A stretch of 6,341 bases of DNA from Candidatus Altimarinota bacterium. Its GTDB lineage: Bacteria > Patescibacteriota > Gracilibacteria > BD1-5 > UBA2023. Where the stretch lies: positions 1-6,341 of the forward strand of contig JALNXF010000026.1 of assembly GCA_023230505.1 (NCBI GenBank), in the 5' to 3' direction. The notes beneath the pieces were generated by a model. It had not been told where the DNA came from. It worked only from the letters and a program-made list of their open reading frames with translations, and did not search any database. The position numbers and the translations under genes were made by a program. Shown here one piece after another: positions 1 through 5,750 of this stretch (the first letter of the stretch is position 1; every line of letters begins with the position of its first letter).

Positions 1-40
1 CAGCACGAGTCAACACGTTATCGGACGTGACCGGAGAGCT
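1..40. other. GC-richer left edge, possible end of an upstream gene
   Basis: The first 40 bases contain 23 G or C, about twice the density of the rest of the window. Frame 1 on the plus strand is open from base 1 to a TGA at 28-30 and would read as a nine-residue tail ending RYRT. It could be the 3' end of an upstream gene, a junction with foreign DNA, or assembly edge sequence. Nine codons are far too few to decide. Confidence 0.25.
33..38 (+). promoter_or_regulatory. Ribosome binding site that sets the first gene's start
   Basis: GGAGAG lies nine bases before the ATG at 48-50, a good Shine-Dalgarno match and spacing. It favours this ATG over the GTG at 27, which lies upstream of the site in the same frame. 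It is the only clear Shine-Dalgarno site in front of any gene in the window. Confidence 0.65.
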
Positions 41-47
41 TATTTAT

Positions 48-683
48 ATGAATGAAATTATTAATTTTCTAAATCAAAATGCCGGAGCTATTCAGGGTAT
101 TTCTACTGTTATCTTGGTTATCGTTACTATTTGGTATGCTTTTTCAACAAAGAGAATGTCTGATTTAATGAAGTCACAAATTACTTCAAAAATCTTAATT
201 GAAAAGATTTCGATAGGGACTTCGGTTTTGGAGGAATATTTTTTAAAAGAAAAAAATAATAAAAACAGCTCTTTAACCTTCAAGATGATTTTTGATGTTA
301 GAAATGAAGGAAATGCCTCTGGAAGCATTTATAAACCCAGTATAGTTATTTCTTTATTAGAACATAAAATAGATTTTATTATTAATCCAAAAACAAAAGA
401 TTATGAAATATATAATCATAAAAATAATGGGTACATGAGTAGTTATGACACTAGAACTATTAACCATGGAAGTGCAATATTTTTACAAGGGGGAGAATCA
501 AATAGAATAGAATTAGAATATGAATTTAATATTAATACTGATGAGAAATTAGATTTCATAAACGAAATCCAAAAAAATCCTACATTACTTAAATACCATT
601 TACTTACAACAGATAATTTAGGTAACGAATACAAATTAAAAGTGAATGATATTTTTAAAGAAAGAAATTTCGGATTAGACTAA
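48..683 (+). CDS. Membrane-anchored protein of unknown function with probable beta-rich domain
   Basis: The predicted protein has 211 residues and I do not recognise a named family. Residues about 14-31 form one hydrophobic helix (IQGISTVILVIVTIWYAF), followed by a short basic stretch TKRM and a polar helix to about residue 65. From about 75 the sequence alternates in a beta-strand pattern. It includes an N-E-G-N-A turn at 86-90 and a second strand set around 143-162, reminiscent of immunoglobulin-like or CARDB-like sandwich domains. The positive residues after the helix suggest that the large domain is cytoplasmic, but no signal peptidase site helps settle topology. ATG 48 is preferred to GTG 27 because GGAGAG sits at the right distance. 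It is the first of three small co-directional genes, the other two being probable nucleases, so a membrane sensor or effector partner is possible. That role is inference only. Confidence 0.8.
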   Translation: MNEIINFLNQNAGAIQGISTVILVIVTIWYAFSTKRMSDLMKSQITSKILIEKISIGTSVLEEYFLKEKNNKNSSLTFKMIFDVRNEGNASGSIYKPSIVISLLEHKIDFIINPKTKDYEIYNHKNNGYMSSYDTRTINHGSAIFLQGGESNRIELEYEFNINTDEKLDFINEIQKNPTLLKYHLLTTDNLGNEYKLKVNDIFKERNFGLD

Positions 684-696
684 TATTTATTATTTC

Positions 697-725
697 TTTA
701 CAAATAGTGTTTTTTGTCATATCTT
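697..725 (+). promoter_or_regulatory. Predicted sigma-70-type promoter for the nuclease-like gene
   Basis: TTTACA at 697-702 and TATCTT at 720-725 are separated by exactly 17 bases. Each matches its consensus (TTGACA, TATAAT) at four or five of six positions. The -10 box ends six bases before the ATG at 732, so transcription would begin on or next to the start codon. No Shine-Dalgarno sequence precedes that ATG, which agrees with leaderless translation. AT-rich DNA makes chance matches common. Confidence 0.45.
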
Positions 726-731
726 TTGTGT

Positions 732-1145
732 ATGGATTTAGTTAAGAAAAAAACTAAAGAATATACTATTCCTGAATCAAAGGTGATGGATTTTATGATT
801 GATTGGGCTTATAAAAATGGTTGGGGATTAAAACCTAAAATTAAACATGGTCATAAACAAGGTGTTGATCTTGAATTAACTAATGAAAAAACCAAACATA
901 AATATTTTATTGAATGTAAGGGCGGTTCTCACCACGAAGTAAACTTTGTTTATTCGCTAGGTCAAATTATTACAAGAATGAATCGAATGCCACTAGGTGT
1001 TTATTATGGATTAGCACTTCCTACCAAATCAGCAGAGATTGCACGAAAGAGAATTCCAAAAGGTTTTGCTACTAGAAACAGGCTTACTATTTTTTCAGTT
1101 TCAAACAAGGGGAGGGTTACACGATACACTCCCAAAGAATTTTAG
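732..1145 (+). CDS. PD-(D/E)XK nuclease-like protein
   Basis: The predicted protein has 137 residues and the hallmarks of a minimal restriction-endonuclease-like fold. An N-terminal helix carries an acidic residue (E15 in PESKV). G-V-D-L-E-L follows with D46, then a strand with F-I-E-C-K-G (E61 and K63), then a helix with Q78 in S-L-G-Q-I. Order and spacing match the E...D...ExK...Q core of PD-(D/E)XK enzymes, which use these residues for metal binding and DNA cleavage. No separate DNA-recognition domain is present, so it may act with a partner or be a Holliday-junction-like or repair nuclease. The ATG at 732 is preferred over the in-frame TTG at 714, which lies inside the predicted promoter. 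The stop is five bases before the next gene, indicating one transcript. The specific substrate cannot be read from the sequence. Confidence 0.72.
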   Translation: MDLVKKKTKEYTIPESKVMDFMIDWAYKNGWGLKPKIKHGHKQGVDLELTNEKTKHKYFIECKGGSHHEVNFVYSLGQIITRMNRMPLGVYYGLALPTKSAEIARKRIPKGFATRNRLTIFSVSNKGRVTRYTPKEF

Positions 1146-1150
1146 ACATT

Positions 1151-1708
1151 ATGGCAATACATTCTAAGGTAGAAGAGATGTTAAAAGATTCTATTCAAGA
1201 GATGCTCGATGCTTCTGTTTTGTGTATAGACTTTAAAAAAGAAAACGGTGGATGTTTGGGTTATCCTGCAACTGTTCTCCTTATGTCTATAATAGATACG
1301 ATTGGTTCATATTATGAAGGGAATAAAAATTATAAGATCAATATAGACGGAAAAGAAAAAATTATAAACAGTGGCTCATTTCAACATTTTTATATATTAA
1401 ATAGTGAATATTATAATCTCGGACTGAGTGAGGATTTTATAAAAAGAATCTATGATAATTTTAGATCTCTTTTAACCCATAATGCTGTTATTGCAAAAAA
1501 CCATTTGATTGTAATTGATGATCCATTAGAAAGACCTTTTTGTGATAATGATGGTTTCAAAGATGAAAAAACAGGAGAAGCATACCCATCAATAGCACTG
1601 ATACCACTTTTGCTGTATACCAAATTTGCCGTTAAATTATTTGTAGATAGAATAGATTCTGTTTTTCCAGAAAGTAAACAAGCGAATTTAATTAATAAGA
1701 AGAAATAA
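1151..1708 (+). CDS. Putative HEPN-like protein with R-x4-H motif
   Basis: The predicted protein has 185 residues, is largely helical and is not a family I can name. Helices at about 5-28 and 38-55 (with a conserved-looking S-I-I-D-T-I-G, D49) precede a helix containing N-F-R-S-L-L-T-H-N-A. There R105 and H110 form an R-x4-H pattern. That pattern at the end of a helix is the catalytic signature of HEPN ribonucleases, found in toxin-antitoxin, abortive-infection and CRISPR-associated proteins. A further helix at about 147-170 could complete the bundle. It starts five bases after the nuclease-like gene's stop, has no Shine-Dalgarno site, and is probably translated by coupling. The assignment rests on the motif and helical pattern; a structural-only helical protein is an alternative. 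Confidence 0.55.
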   Translation: MAIHSKVEEMLKDSIQEMLDASVLCIDFKKENGGCLGYPATVLLMSIIDTIGSYYEGNKNYKINIDGKEKIINSGSFQHFYILNSEYYNLGLSEDFIKRIYDNFRSLLTHNAVIAKNHLIVIDDPLERPFCDNDGFKDEKTGEAYPSIALIPLLLYTKFAVKLFVDRIDSVFPESKQANLINKKK

Positions 1709-1709
1709 A

Positions 1710-1723
1710 TTAATAGTTATTAA
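1710..1723. repeat. 14-base AT palindrome between convergent reading frames
   Basis: TTAATA, GT, TATTAA is a perfect inverted repeat with a two-base centre. It lies just after the HEPN-like gene's stop and spans the stop of the minus-strand recombinase remnant. It has no GC pairs in the arms and no long T tract, so it is a poor terminator. It may be a protein-binding site or chance in AT-rich DNA. Confidence 0.3.
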
Positions 1724-1857
1724 CTTTCCTTTAAAATAATCTTTCTATCTTTAAGTATTAATTTATTTCTAATCTCACCCAACAACTCTCTTTTTTCATC
1801 AATACTTCCTTTGGTTAATACGTGCTTTACATAACTCTTGATATCAATATCAGACAC
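1720..1857 (-). pseudogene. C-terminal remnant of a probable serine recombinase
   Basis: The minus strand reads 45 codons from 1857 down to a TAA at 1720-1722. The frame includes G-S-I-D-E-K-R-E-L-L, then I-R-N-K-L-I-L-K-D-R-K-I-I-L. A helix of the form G-x-x-x-E-K-R-E-L/I-L followed by L-x-L-K-D-x-K-I/L is how many large serine recombinases end, particularly those of low-GC and candidate-phyla bacteria. The catalytic domain, zinc ribbon and coiled coil that should precede it are absent. In frame, a TGA at 1864-1866 and a TAG at 1888-1890 interrupt further reading. It is therefore a broken gene, a scar of an integrated element beside the nuclease-like genes. The family call comes from remembered patterns and is moderate in confidence. 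Confidence 0.5.
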
Positions 1858-1893
1858 TATATATCAGATTTCGAAGTTTTTTGATTTCTAATA

Positions 1894-1922
1894 TTGACTA
1901 GGTGGTGTTTATGTAACATACT
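1894..1922 (+). promoter_or_regulatory. Predicted sigma-70-type promoter for the glycosyltransferase pair
   Basis: TTGACT at 1894-1899 matches the -35 consensus at five of six positions. After a 17-base spacer, CATACT at 1917-1922 matches -10 at four of six. Transcription would start near 1929, leaving a leader of about 60 bases before the ATG at 1990. No riboswitch-like fold or strong hairpin is apparent in that leader. Confidence 0.4.
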
Positions 1923-1989
1923 TTGTTTGTTAGGATCATTGTCAATGAATACAACAATTCTTAGATGAATGGTCCGGAATTAAATAATA

Positions 1990-3294
1990 ATGTCATTTTT
2001 CAATTTAAAAAAGAAAAGAAAACACCTGGTCTTTGTTACTTATGATGGAGTCGCTACTCATTATTCTGGCGTTGGAACTATATCAAAAAACATAATTAAT
2101 TCACTAAGAGATTTTAAGTCGTTTGATAATTTAAAAGTGAGTATTGCTTACGTAAATGTTGATAAAAATTCTAAAGTATTTAATTCTGAATGCTTCAATG
2201 CTTCGAAAGAATTAATCGAGAAATCTGGAGGCGTATTAGCACCTCTCTATAATGGAACTAAAGGAGAAAGTGAGTGGGATATGTGGCGAAGTTTCGATGA
2301 GTGGAATCTAGGATGTTCTTCGTTGGTAAAAGTATTAAATACCATATTAAAAAAAGAAGAAGATAGTTTTGTTATTTTATCTGATACACCATTTTTATTT
2401 TTTGCTAAACATCAACATTTGATAAGTGATAAAAAAGTAAAATATTTTTATTTTCCACTAAGTACTGGCAAAAATCATAATTTTGGAGATGAGGGTTGGA
2501 GAAAAAATAGGATAAGGGCAGAGCAGGAATGTTTTAATTTAATTAAAAAAGATAAAAATGCAAAAGTTATATCTTTGGGTAAAAAATTTGCAGAAAGAAT
2601 GGAAGAGGATTACGGTTTGAGTTTTGGAAAAAATGATTTCTTACAAAATGGCTTATGTTTTGATAAATATAATAATTTTCTTAATAAAAAATTCAAAAAT
2701 GAAGATTTACTCAAATTCGGAATAAGCCTAAAAGAGGACGATAAAATAATTTTTTCTTGGGGAAGATGCTCCATTGCCAAAGGATTCAAAGAGCTTGCTT
2801 TGTCTTGGTCAAAAATATATAAAGAATTACCGAAACATTATTTAATATTACAGATACCAAATAATTCTGGAGAGCCAAATTATTTTGCTGAGATTAATGA
2901 GATATTGAAAAAAACAGAGAGATGTATTATTTTGGATGATTTTAATCCAAATATATGGAAAACTGTGCTGCGAAATGAAAATACTGAAATAGTGTGTATT
3001 CCATCCTTAATGGATCCATTTCCTCATACTTCAATAGAGGCAAAAATATTCAGTAGAGACATGAACTATATCACTTTTATTAGTGATGTTGATGGTGCAG
3101 TAGATGCTTTTTCAGAGGATGAGGCAGTATATGTTGACCCGAGAAACATTGAAGAATTTTCAGAAAAACTTTTGAATTCTATTTTTATGGATAAACAACA
3201 AAGAAGGAGTATTATAGATAAAAATAATAAGACAGTTGAAAATTTCAATTTCCATAATATTATTAAAAAATTTATTAAAAATAATTTAAAATGA
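1990..3294 (+). CDS. GT4-like (GT-B fold) glycosyltransferase
   Basis: The predicted protein has 434 residues, a normal length for retaining GT-B enzymes, which transfer a sugar from a nucleotide-sugar to a growing glycan. The N-terminal domain opens with a hydrophobic strand (HLVFVTYDG) and the acceptor-side loop Y-S-G-V-G at 25-29. The C-terminal domain begins near 250 and has G-R-C-S-I-A-K-G (R259, K264), the usual donor-phosphate contacts. D-P-F-P-H-T-S-I-E at 342-350 is the E-x7-E element with Asp replacing the first Glu. An N-G motif at 220-221 marks the interdomain linker. There is no membrane segment, so it is cytosolic or peripheral. The start is fixed by an in-frame TAA three codons upstream. 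Its stop overlaps the next gene by four bases (ATGA), so the two are translationally coupled. Donor and acceptor cannot be inferred. Confidence 0.85.
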   Translation: MSFFNLKKKRKHLVFVTYDGVATHYSGVGTISKNIINSLRDFKSFDNLKVSIAYVNVDKNSKVFNSECFNASKELIEKSGGVLAPLYNGTKGESEWDMWRSFDEWNLGCSSLVKVLNTILKKEEDSFVILSDTPFLFFAKHQHLISDKKVKYFYFPLSTGKNHNFGDEGWRKNRIRAEQECFNLIKKDKNAKVISLGKKFAERMEEDYGLSFGKNDFLQNGLCFDKYNNFLNKKFKNEDLLKFGISLKEDDKIIFSWGRCSIAKGFKELALSWSKIYKELPKHYLILQIPNNSGEPNYFAEINEILKKTERCIILDDFNPNIWKTVLRNENTEIVCIPSLMDPFPHTSIEAKIFSRDMNYITFISDVDGAVDAFSEDEAVYVDPRNIEEFSEKLLNSIFMDKQQRRSIIDKNNKTVENFNFHNIIKKFIKNNLK

Positions 3295-4160
3295 TAATGA
3301 AAACACCAGTCTTATTTTTAATATATAATCGTCCTGAATATACACAGAAAGTTTTTGATGCTATTAGGAATATAAAACCACAAAAAATTTTTATACATGC
3401 AGATGGTCCAAAAGCAGAAGATTTAGAAGATATAAAATTGTGTAGTGATACTAGAGATATAGTTAAGAAAATAGACTGGGAGTGTGAAGTCAAAACTCTT
3501 TTTAGAGAAACTAACCTTGGTTGTAAATTGGGTATGAGTGGAGGGATAAGTTGGTTTTTTGAAAATGTTGAGGAGGGCATAATTCTTGAGGATGATTGTC
3601 TTCCAAATAAATCTTTTTTTATTTTTTGTGAAAAGTTATTAGAAAAATATAGACACGAAGAAAAAATTATGATGATGTCTGGTTCTAATCCGGCAACAGA
3701 GGTCAACATTAGTAGTAGTTATTTTTTTTCCTATTTTTTCCATATTTGGGGCTGGGCAACATGGAAAAGAGCTTGGAATAAGTTTGATATAAAAATATCA
3801 GATTGGCCCAATTTTAGAGATGGTGATTTTTTGAAAAGTAAATTTCCTAAAAATGATAAGAACAGGAAACTAATAAAACAGATGTTTGACAGAATATATG
3901 AAAAAAAATCATCTGTATGGGGTGTTCAGTGGACCTACACTTGTCTTATAAATGATGGTTTTTGCATACTTCCTAAATGTAATATGATTAGTAATATAGG
4001 TTTTATAGGAACTCATAAAATGAATAATGACCAATTACTATTAGATACTAACGAAATTAACTTTGAAGATTTTAAGTATGCAACTGACATCAAAATCAAT
4101 TATCAAATAGAAGATTGTCTCTTTAATAAATCAGGATTGGAAAACTTAATTAAGGATTAA
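3291..4160 (+). CDS. GT-A glycosyltransferase, HlpA-like / GT2-like
   Basis: The predicted protein has 289 residues and belongs to the nucleotide-diphospho-sugar transferase superfamily often annotated as glycosyltransferase or hemolytic protein HlpA-like. The N-terminus P-V-L-F-L-I-Y-N-R-P is the typical first strand. H-A-D-G-P lies near 36-40, and I-I-L-E-D-D-C-L-P at 97-105 supplies the metal-binding acidic triad (E100, D101, D102). H-I-W-G-W-A-T-W-K-R-A-W at 151-162 and N-I-G-F-I-G-T-H at 235-242 are characteristic later blocks. It is soluble and complete. ATG 3291 overlaps the upstream stop; a second in-frame ATG at 3297 is equally possible and would remove two residues. It works in the same glycan pathway as the GT4-like gene, and the exact linkage is unknown. 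Its 3' end converges on the sulfotransferase gene 32 bases away. Confidence 0.85.
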   Translation: MIMKTPVLFLIYNRPEYTQKVFDAIRNIKPQKIFIHADGPKAEDLEDIKLCSDTRDIVKKIDWECEVKTLFRETNLGCKLGMSGGISWFFENVEEGIILEDDCLPNKSFFIFCEKLLEKYRHEEKIMMMSGSNPATEVNISSSYFFSYFFHIWGWATWKRAWNKFDIKISDWPNFRDGDFLKSKFPKNDKNRKLIKQMFDRIYEKKSSVWGVQWTYTCLINDGFCILPKCNMISNIGFIGTHKMNNDQLLLDTNEINFEDFKYATDIKINYQIEDCLFNKSGLENLIKD

Positions 4161-4171
4161 GTTTGTTTTTT

Positions 4172-4196
4172 CTAAAAATATAACACAATTTTTTAG
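4172..4196. terminator. Weak AT-only inverted repeat between convergent genes
   Basis: CTAAAAA at 4172-4178 pairs with TTTTTAG at 4190-4196 around an 11-base loop. On the plus strand the 3' arm lies in a T run at 4189-4194. On the minus strand the corresponding T-rich stretch is the complement of the A run in the left arm. It lies between two convergent stops and slightly overlaps the sulfotransferase stop. The stem is weak, so bidirectional termination here is only a suggestion. Confidence 0.25.
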
Positions 4197-4960
4197 GTTG
4201 CTTTAGTTGGACTTTTTTCAAAACCTAGTTTAATAAGTGCATCACCAAAGATATTTTGGAATTTTTCTTTGTGAATTTTTTTAAAATATTTTTTGTATTG
4301 TTTTGTTTTTCCAGATCTAACGTGTTCTGTGTTAGATACTTGTCCAGAAAAAAGACTATTACTATAAGCAATATCTATAACCTCAGATATTATTATCTGC
4401 GGAAAACCAAGAAAACAAAAAATTTCTCTGAATATGTTCATTGATGTATCTTCAATTAAGTTTTCATATTTTACTTCAAAAAAATTTTCATTATTGTAAT
4501 TCCAATTGAGAATATTAAATATAGTTTTTTTTGAACTATTTTCCATTTCAAATAATATTTGTTCATCAAGTGAACCCAAACTTTTAATTTTTTCTTGATA
4601 AGTCATACCATTAAATTCTGCTCGCGGTATGTGGAGCCAAGCTTCGTCAGATTTTTGATGGTAGAATGCACTCGATACAATAATATCTCTAGGGTCACGA
4701 ATGATATGGATACCCTTATAGGGTTTTTTTATTAACTCTAGATTAAATGCACCCTGATCATTAAATAATATATCAAATGAGTTCGAGTCTCTTGGGTCTA
4801 GATTGTGGTGAATATTAAGTCCGTAAAGATCGGCAATTTTCTGAAATATGGTGAATAGCCAAATGGTACCAGTTTTGTGGTGTGTACCAACTAGTATTTG
4901 GAATGGGAGAATGATTTTTTTTGATGACTTATTAATATTGTATTTGTTTAGTGAAAACAC
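4193..4960 (-). CDS. PAPS-dependent sulfotransferase
   Basis: The predicted protein has 255 residues and should transfer sulfate from 3'-phosphoadenylyl sulfate to a hydroxyl or amino acceptor. V-G-T-H-H-K-T-G-T-I-W-L at 24-35 is the 5'-phosphosulfate loop, with K29 as the key lysine. H-I-I-R-D-P-R-D-I-I-V-S at 85-96 is the 3'-phosphate-binding strand and helix (R88, S96). V-K-Y-E-N-L at 163-168 and R-S-G-K-T-K-Q-Y-K-K-Y-F at 215-226 match the later conserved Y-E-D-L and R-x-G-x-x-x-x-x-x-x-x-F blocks. All core elements are present and there is no transmembrane segment, so it is probably cytosolic. The start is GTG at 4960; an in-frame TGA lies six codons upstream and there is no nearby ATG. 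It is oriented against four glycosyltransferase genes, so a sugar chain is the likely acceptor. No PAPS-synthesis genes are in the window. Confidence 0.87.
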   Translation of the reverse strand: MFSLNKYNINKSSKKIILPFQILVGTHHKTGTIWLFTIFQKIADLYGLNIHHNLDPRDSNSFDILFNDQGAFNLELIKKPYKGIHIIRDPRDIIVSSAFYHQKSDEAWLHIPRAEFNGMTYQEKIKSLGSLDEQILFEMENSSKKTIFNILNWNYNNENFFEVKYENLIEDTSMNIFREIFCFLGFPQIIISEVIDIAYSNSLFSGQVSNTEHVRSGKTKQYKKYFKKIHKEKFQNIFGDALIKLGFEKSPTKAT

Positions 4961-4967
4961 GATAAAT

Positions 4968-4973
4968 ATTATA
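4968..4973 (-). promoter_or_regulatory. -10 box of the sulfotransferase gene, predicted leaderless
   Basis: The minus strand reads TATAAT, a perfect consensus, seven bases before the GTG start at 4960. Transcription would begin at about 4961 or on the start codon itself. No convincing -35 box is seen; the best candidate at 18-base spacing matches three of six positions. No Shine-Dalgarno site is present. Confidence 0.5.
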
Positions 4974-4994
4974 CAAAATCATAGGACGAAATGA

Positions 4995-5000
4995 TATAAT
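4995..5000 (+). promoter_or_regulatory. -10 box of the GT8-like gene, predicted nearly leaderless
   Basis: TATAAT, a perfect consensus, ends nine bases before the ATG at 5010, so the transcript would have zero to three leader bases. The -35 region overlaps the opposing promoter's -10 box (best matches TATACA at 4970-4975 with 19-base spacing, or TACAAA at 4972-4977 with 17). No Shine-Dalgarno site precedes the ATG. Confidence 0.5.
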
Positions 5001-5009
5001 CTTTGTTAT

Positions 5010-5750
5010 ATGATTTTCAGGTGGACAATTTGGGGTAATAAGGAAAAAAGTAAAGAATTGTTAAAGTACAGTATTTTAAGCTTTAAAAAATTTTTTGGTG
5101 AAAATAATCGCTACATTGTCTTTACTGATAATAAAATTAATTTATATGACCTTAATGAAATGGTTGAAGTAATTGAATTTAAAGAAGAAGACCTATTTAA
5201 TGTTGATTCTGTGGCCACTTGGAAGAAATGGTGTCCCACTGCTCGTATTGATATTAATGAACATGAGTTCTATGTAGATTCGGATGTATTTTTGGTTAAT
5301 AAACCAGAAGAAATTTTTGATTTTTTAAATGATAAAAAATATAAATTTGCTATTTTAGATGAGTTTAAAGGACAGAGTTGGCAACATGGTGCAATGAGCA
5401 CAAAAGCCAATGAAAACACTCCTTTTGTTAATGCTGGTTTGTTTATACAAAAAGCAGGACAAGATATTACTGCAGACTTACTAAAAGAATTTAATTGGTG
5501 GAAAGAAAATATTAAACAGGAAGAGGTTAAACATCATGATGAGCAGGGAGCTTTGGCTGTGTCACTAAATAAATATAAAGTAAATAATTCATTATATGTT
5601 TTACCCAAAAATAAATATATGTTAATTGGGCCGAATGAAAATAATAATATTGAAAATTTAGAAAATATCGTATTGTTCCATGCTGTATATCCTGAACATC
5701 CAGCTTTTTATAAATTCAAGAAATTTTTAGATAATATTTTATATGAATAA
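5010..5750 (+). CDS. GT8-like glycosyltransferase (GT-A fold)
   Basis: The predicted protein has 246 residues. The N-terminus I-F-R-W-T-I-W-G is followed by a helix (SKELLKYSILSFKKFF) and the strand Y-I-V-F-T-D, as in GT-A enzymes. Y-V-D-S-D-V-F at 88-94 is the D-x-D metal and nucleotide-sugar motif (D90, D92). F-V-N-A-G-L-F at 139-145, H-H-D-E-Q-G-A-L at 175-182 and L-F-H-A-V-Y at 222-227 are the N-x-G, D-x-Q and C-terminal His blocks seen in GT8-like retaining transferases. It is complete and cytosolic, with no membrane helix. It diverges from the sulfotransferase gene across a 49-bp gap and overlaps the next transferase gene by eight bases, so it heads the right-hand operon. The family call is good; the sugar and linkage are unknown, and related small GT-A families remain possible. 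Confidence 0.82.
   Translation: MIFRWTIWGNKEKSKELLKYSILSFKKFFGENNRYIVFTDNKINLYDLNEMVEVIEFKEEDLFNVDSVATWKKWCPTARIDINEHEFYVDSDVFLVNKPEEIFDFLNDKKYKFAILDEFKGQSWQHGAMSTKANENTPFVNAGLFIQKAGQDITADLLKEFNWWKENIKQEEVKHHDEQGALAVSLNKYKVNNSLYVLPKNKYMLIGPNENNNIENLENIVLFHAVYPEHPAFYKFKKFLDNILYE

Larger units (their letters stand above)
1709..1989. other. Gene-free region with recombinase scar and leader of the glycan locus
   Basis: These 281 bases contain no intact gene. They hold the AT palindrome at 1710-1723, the recombinase remnant to 1857, and ATATCAGA repeated at 1847-1854 and 1861-1868. A second minus-strand open frame of 40 codons runs from 1979 to a stop at 1857-1859 (it includes RIVVFIDNDPNKQ; product not recognised). 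The probable promoter for the gene at 1990 lies at 1894-1922. It marks the boundary between the accessory genes and the glycan locus. Confidence 0.6.

Noticed and set aside
27..47. GTG at 27 as start of the first gene
   Set aside because: The ribosome binding site at 33-38 lies downstream of it and is correctly spaced for ATG 48.
92..634. Two minus-strand frames (92-328 and 443-634)
   Set aside because: Both are antisense to the membrane-protein gene, show low-complexity Phe/Ser/Ile composition and have no start signals.
714..731. TTG at 714 as start of the nuclease-like gene
   Set aside because: It falls between the -35 and -10 boxes of the predicted promoter, has no Shine-Dalgarno site, and adds residues unlike the conserved core.
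3066..3248. Minus-strand frame of 60 codons
   Set aside because: It is antisense to the C-terminal domain of the GT4-like gene and is Ser/Leu low-complexity.
3275..3709. Minus-strand open frame of 144 codons
   Set aside because: It lies antisense within a glycosyltransferase gene with clear family motifs. Its translation is Ser/Phe/Ile-rich without a recognisable domain, typical of a shadow frame in AT-rich DNA.
4256..4444. Plus-strand frame of 62 codons
   Set aside because: It is antisense to the sulfotransferase, whose conserved blocks establish the coding strand.
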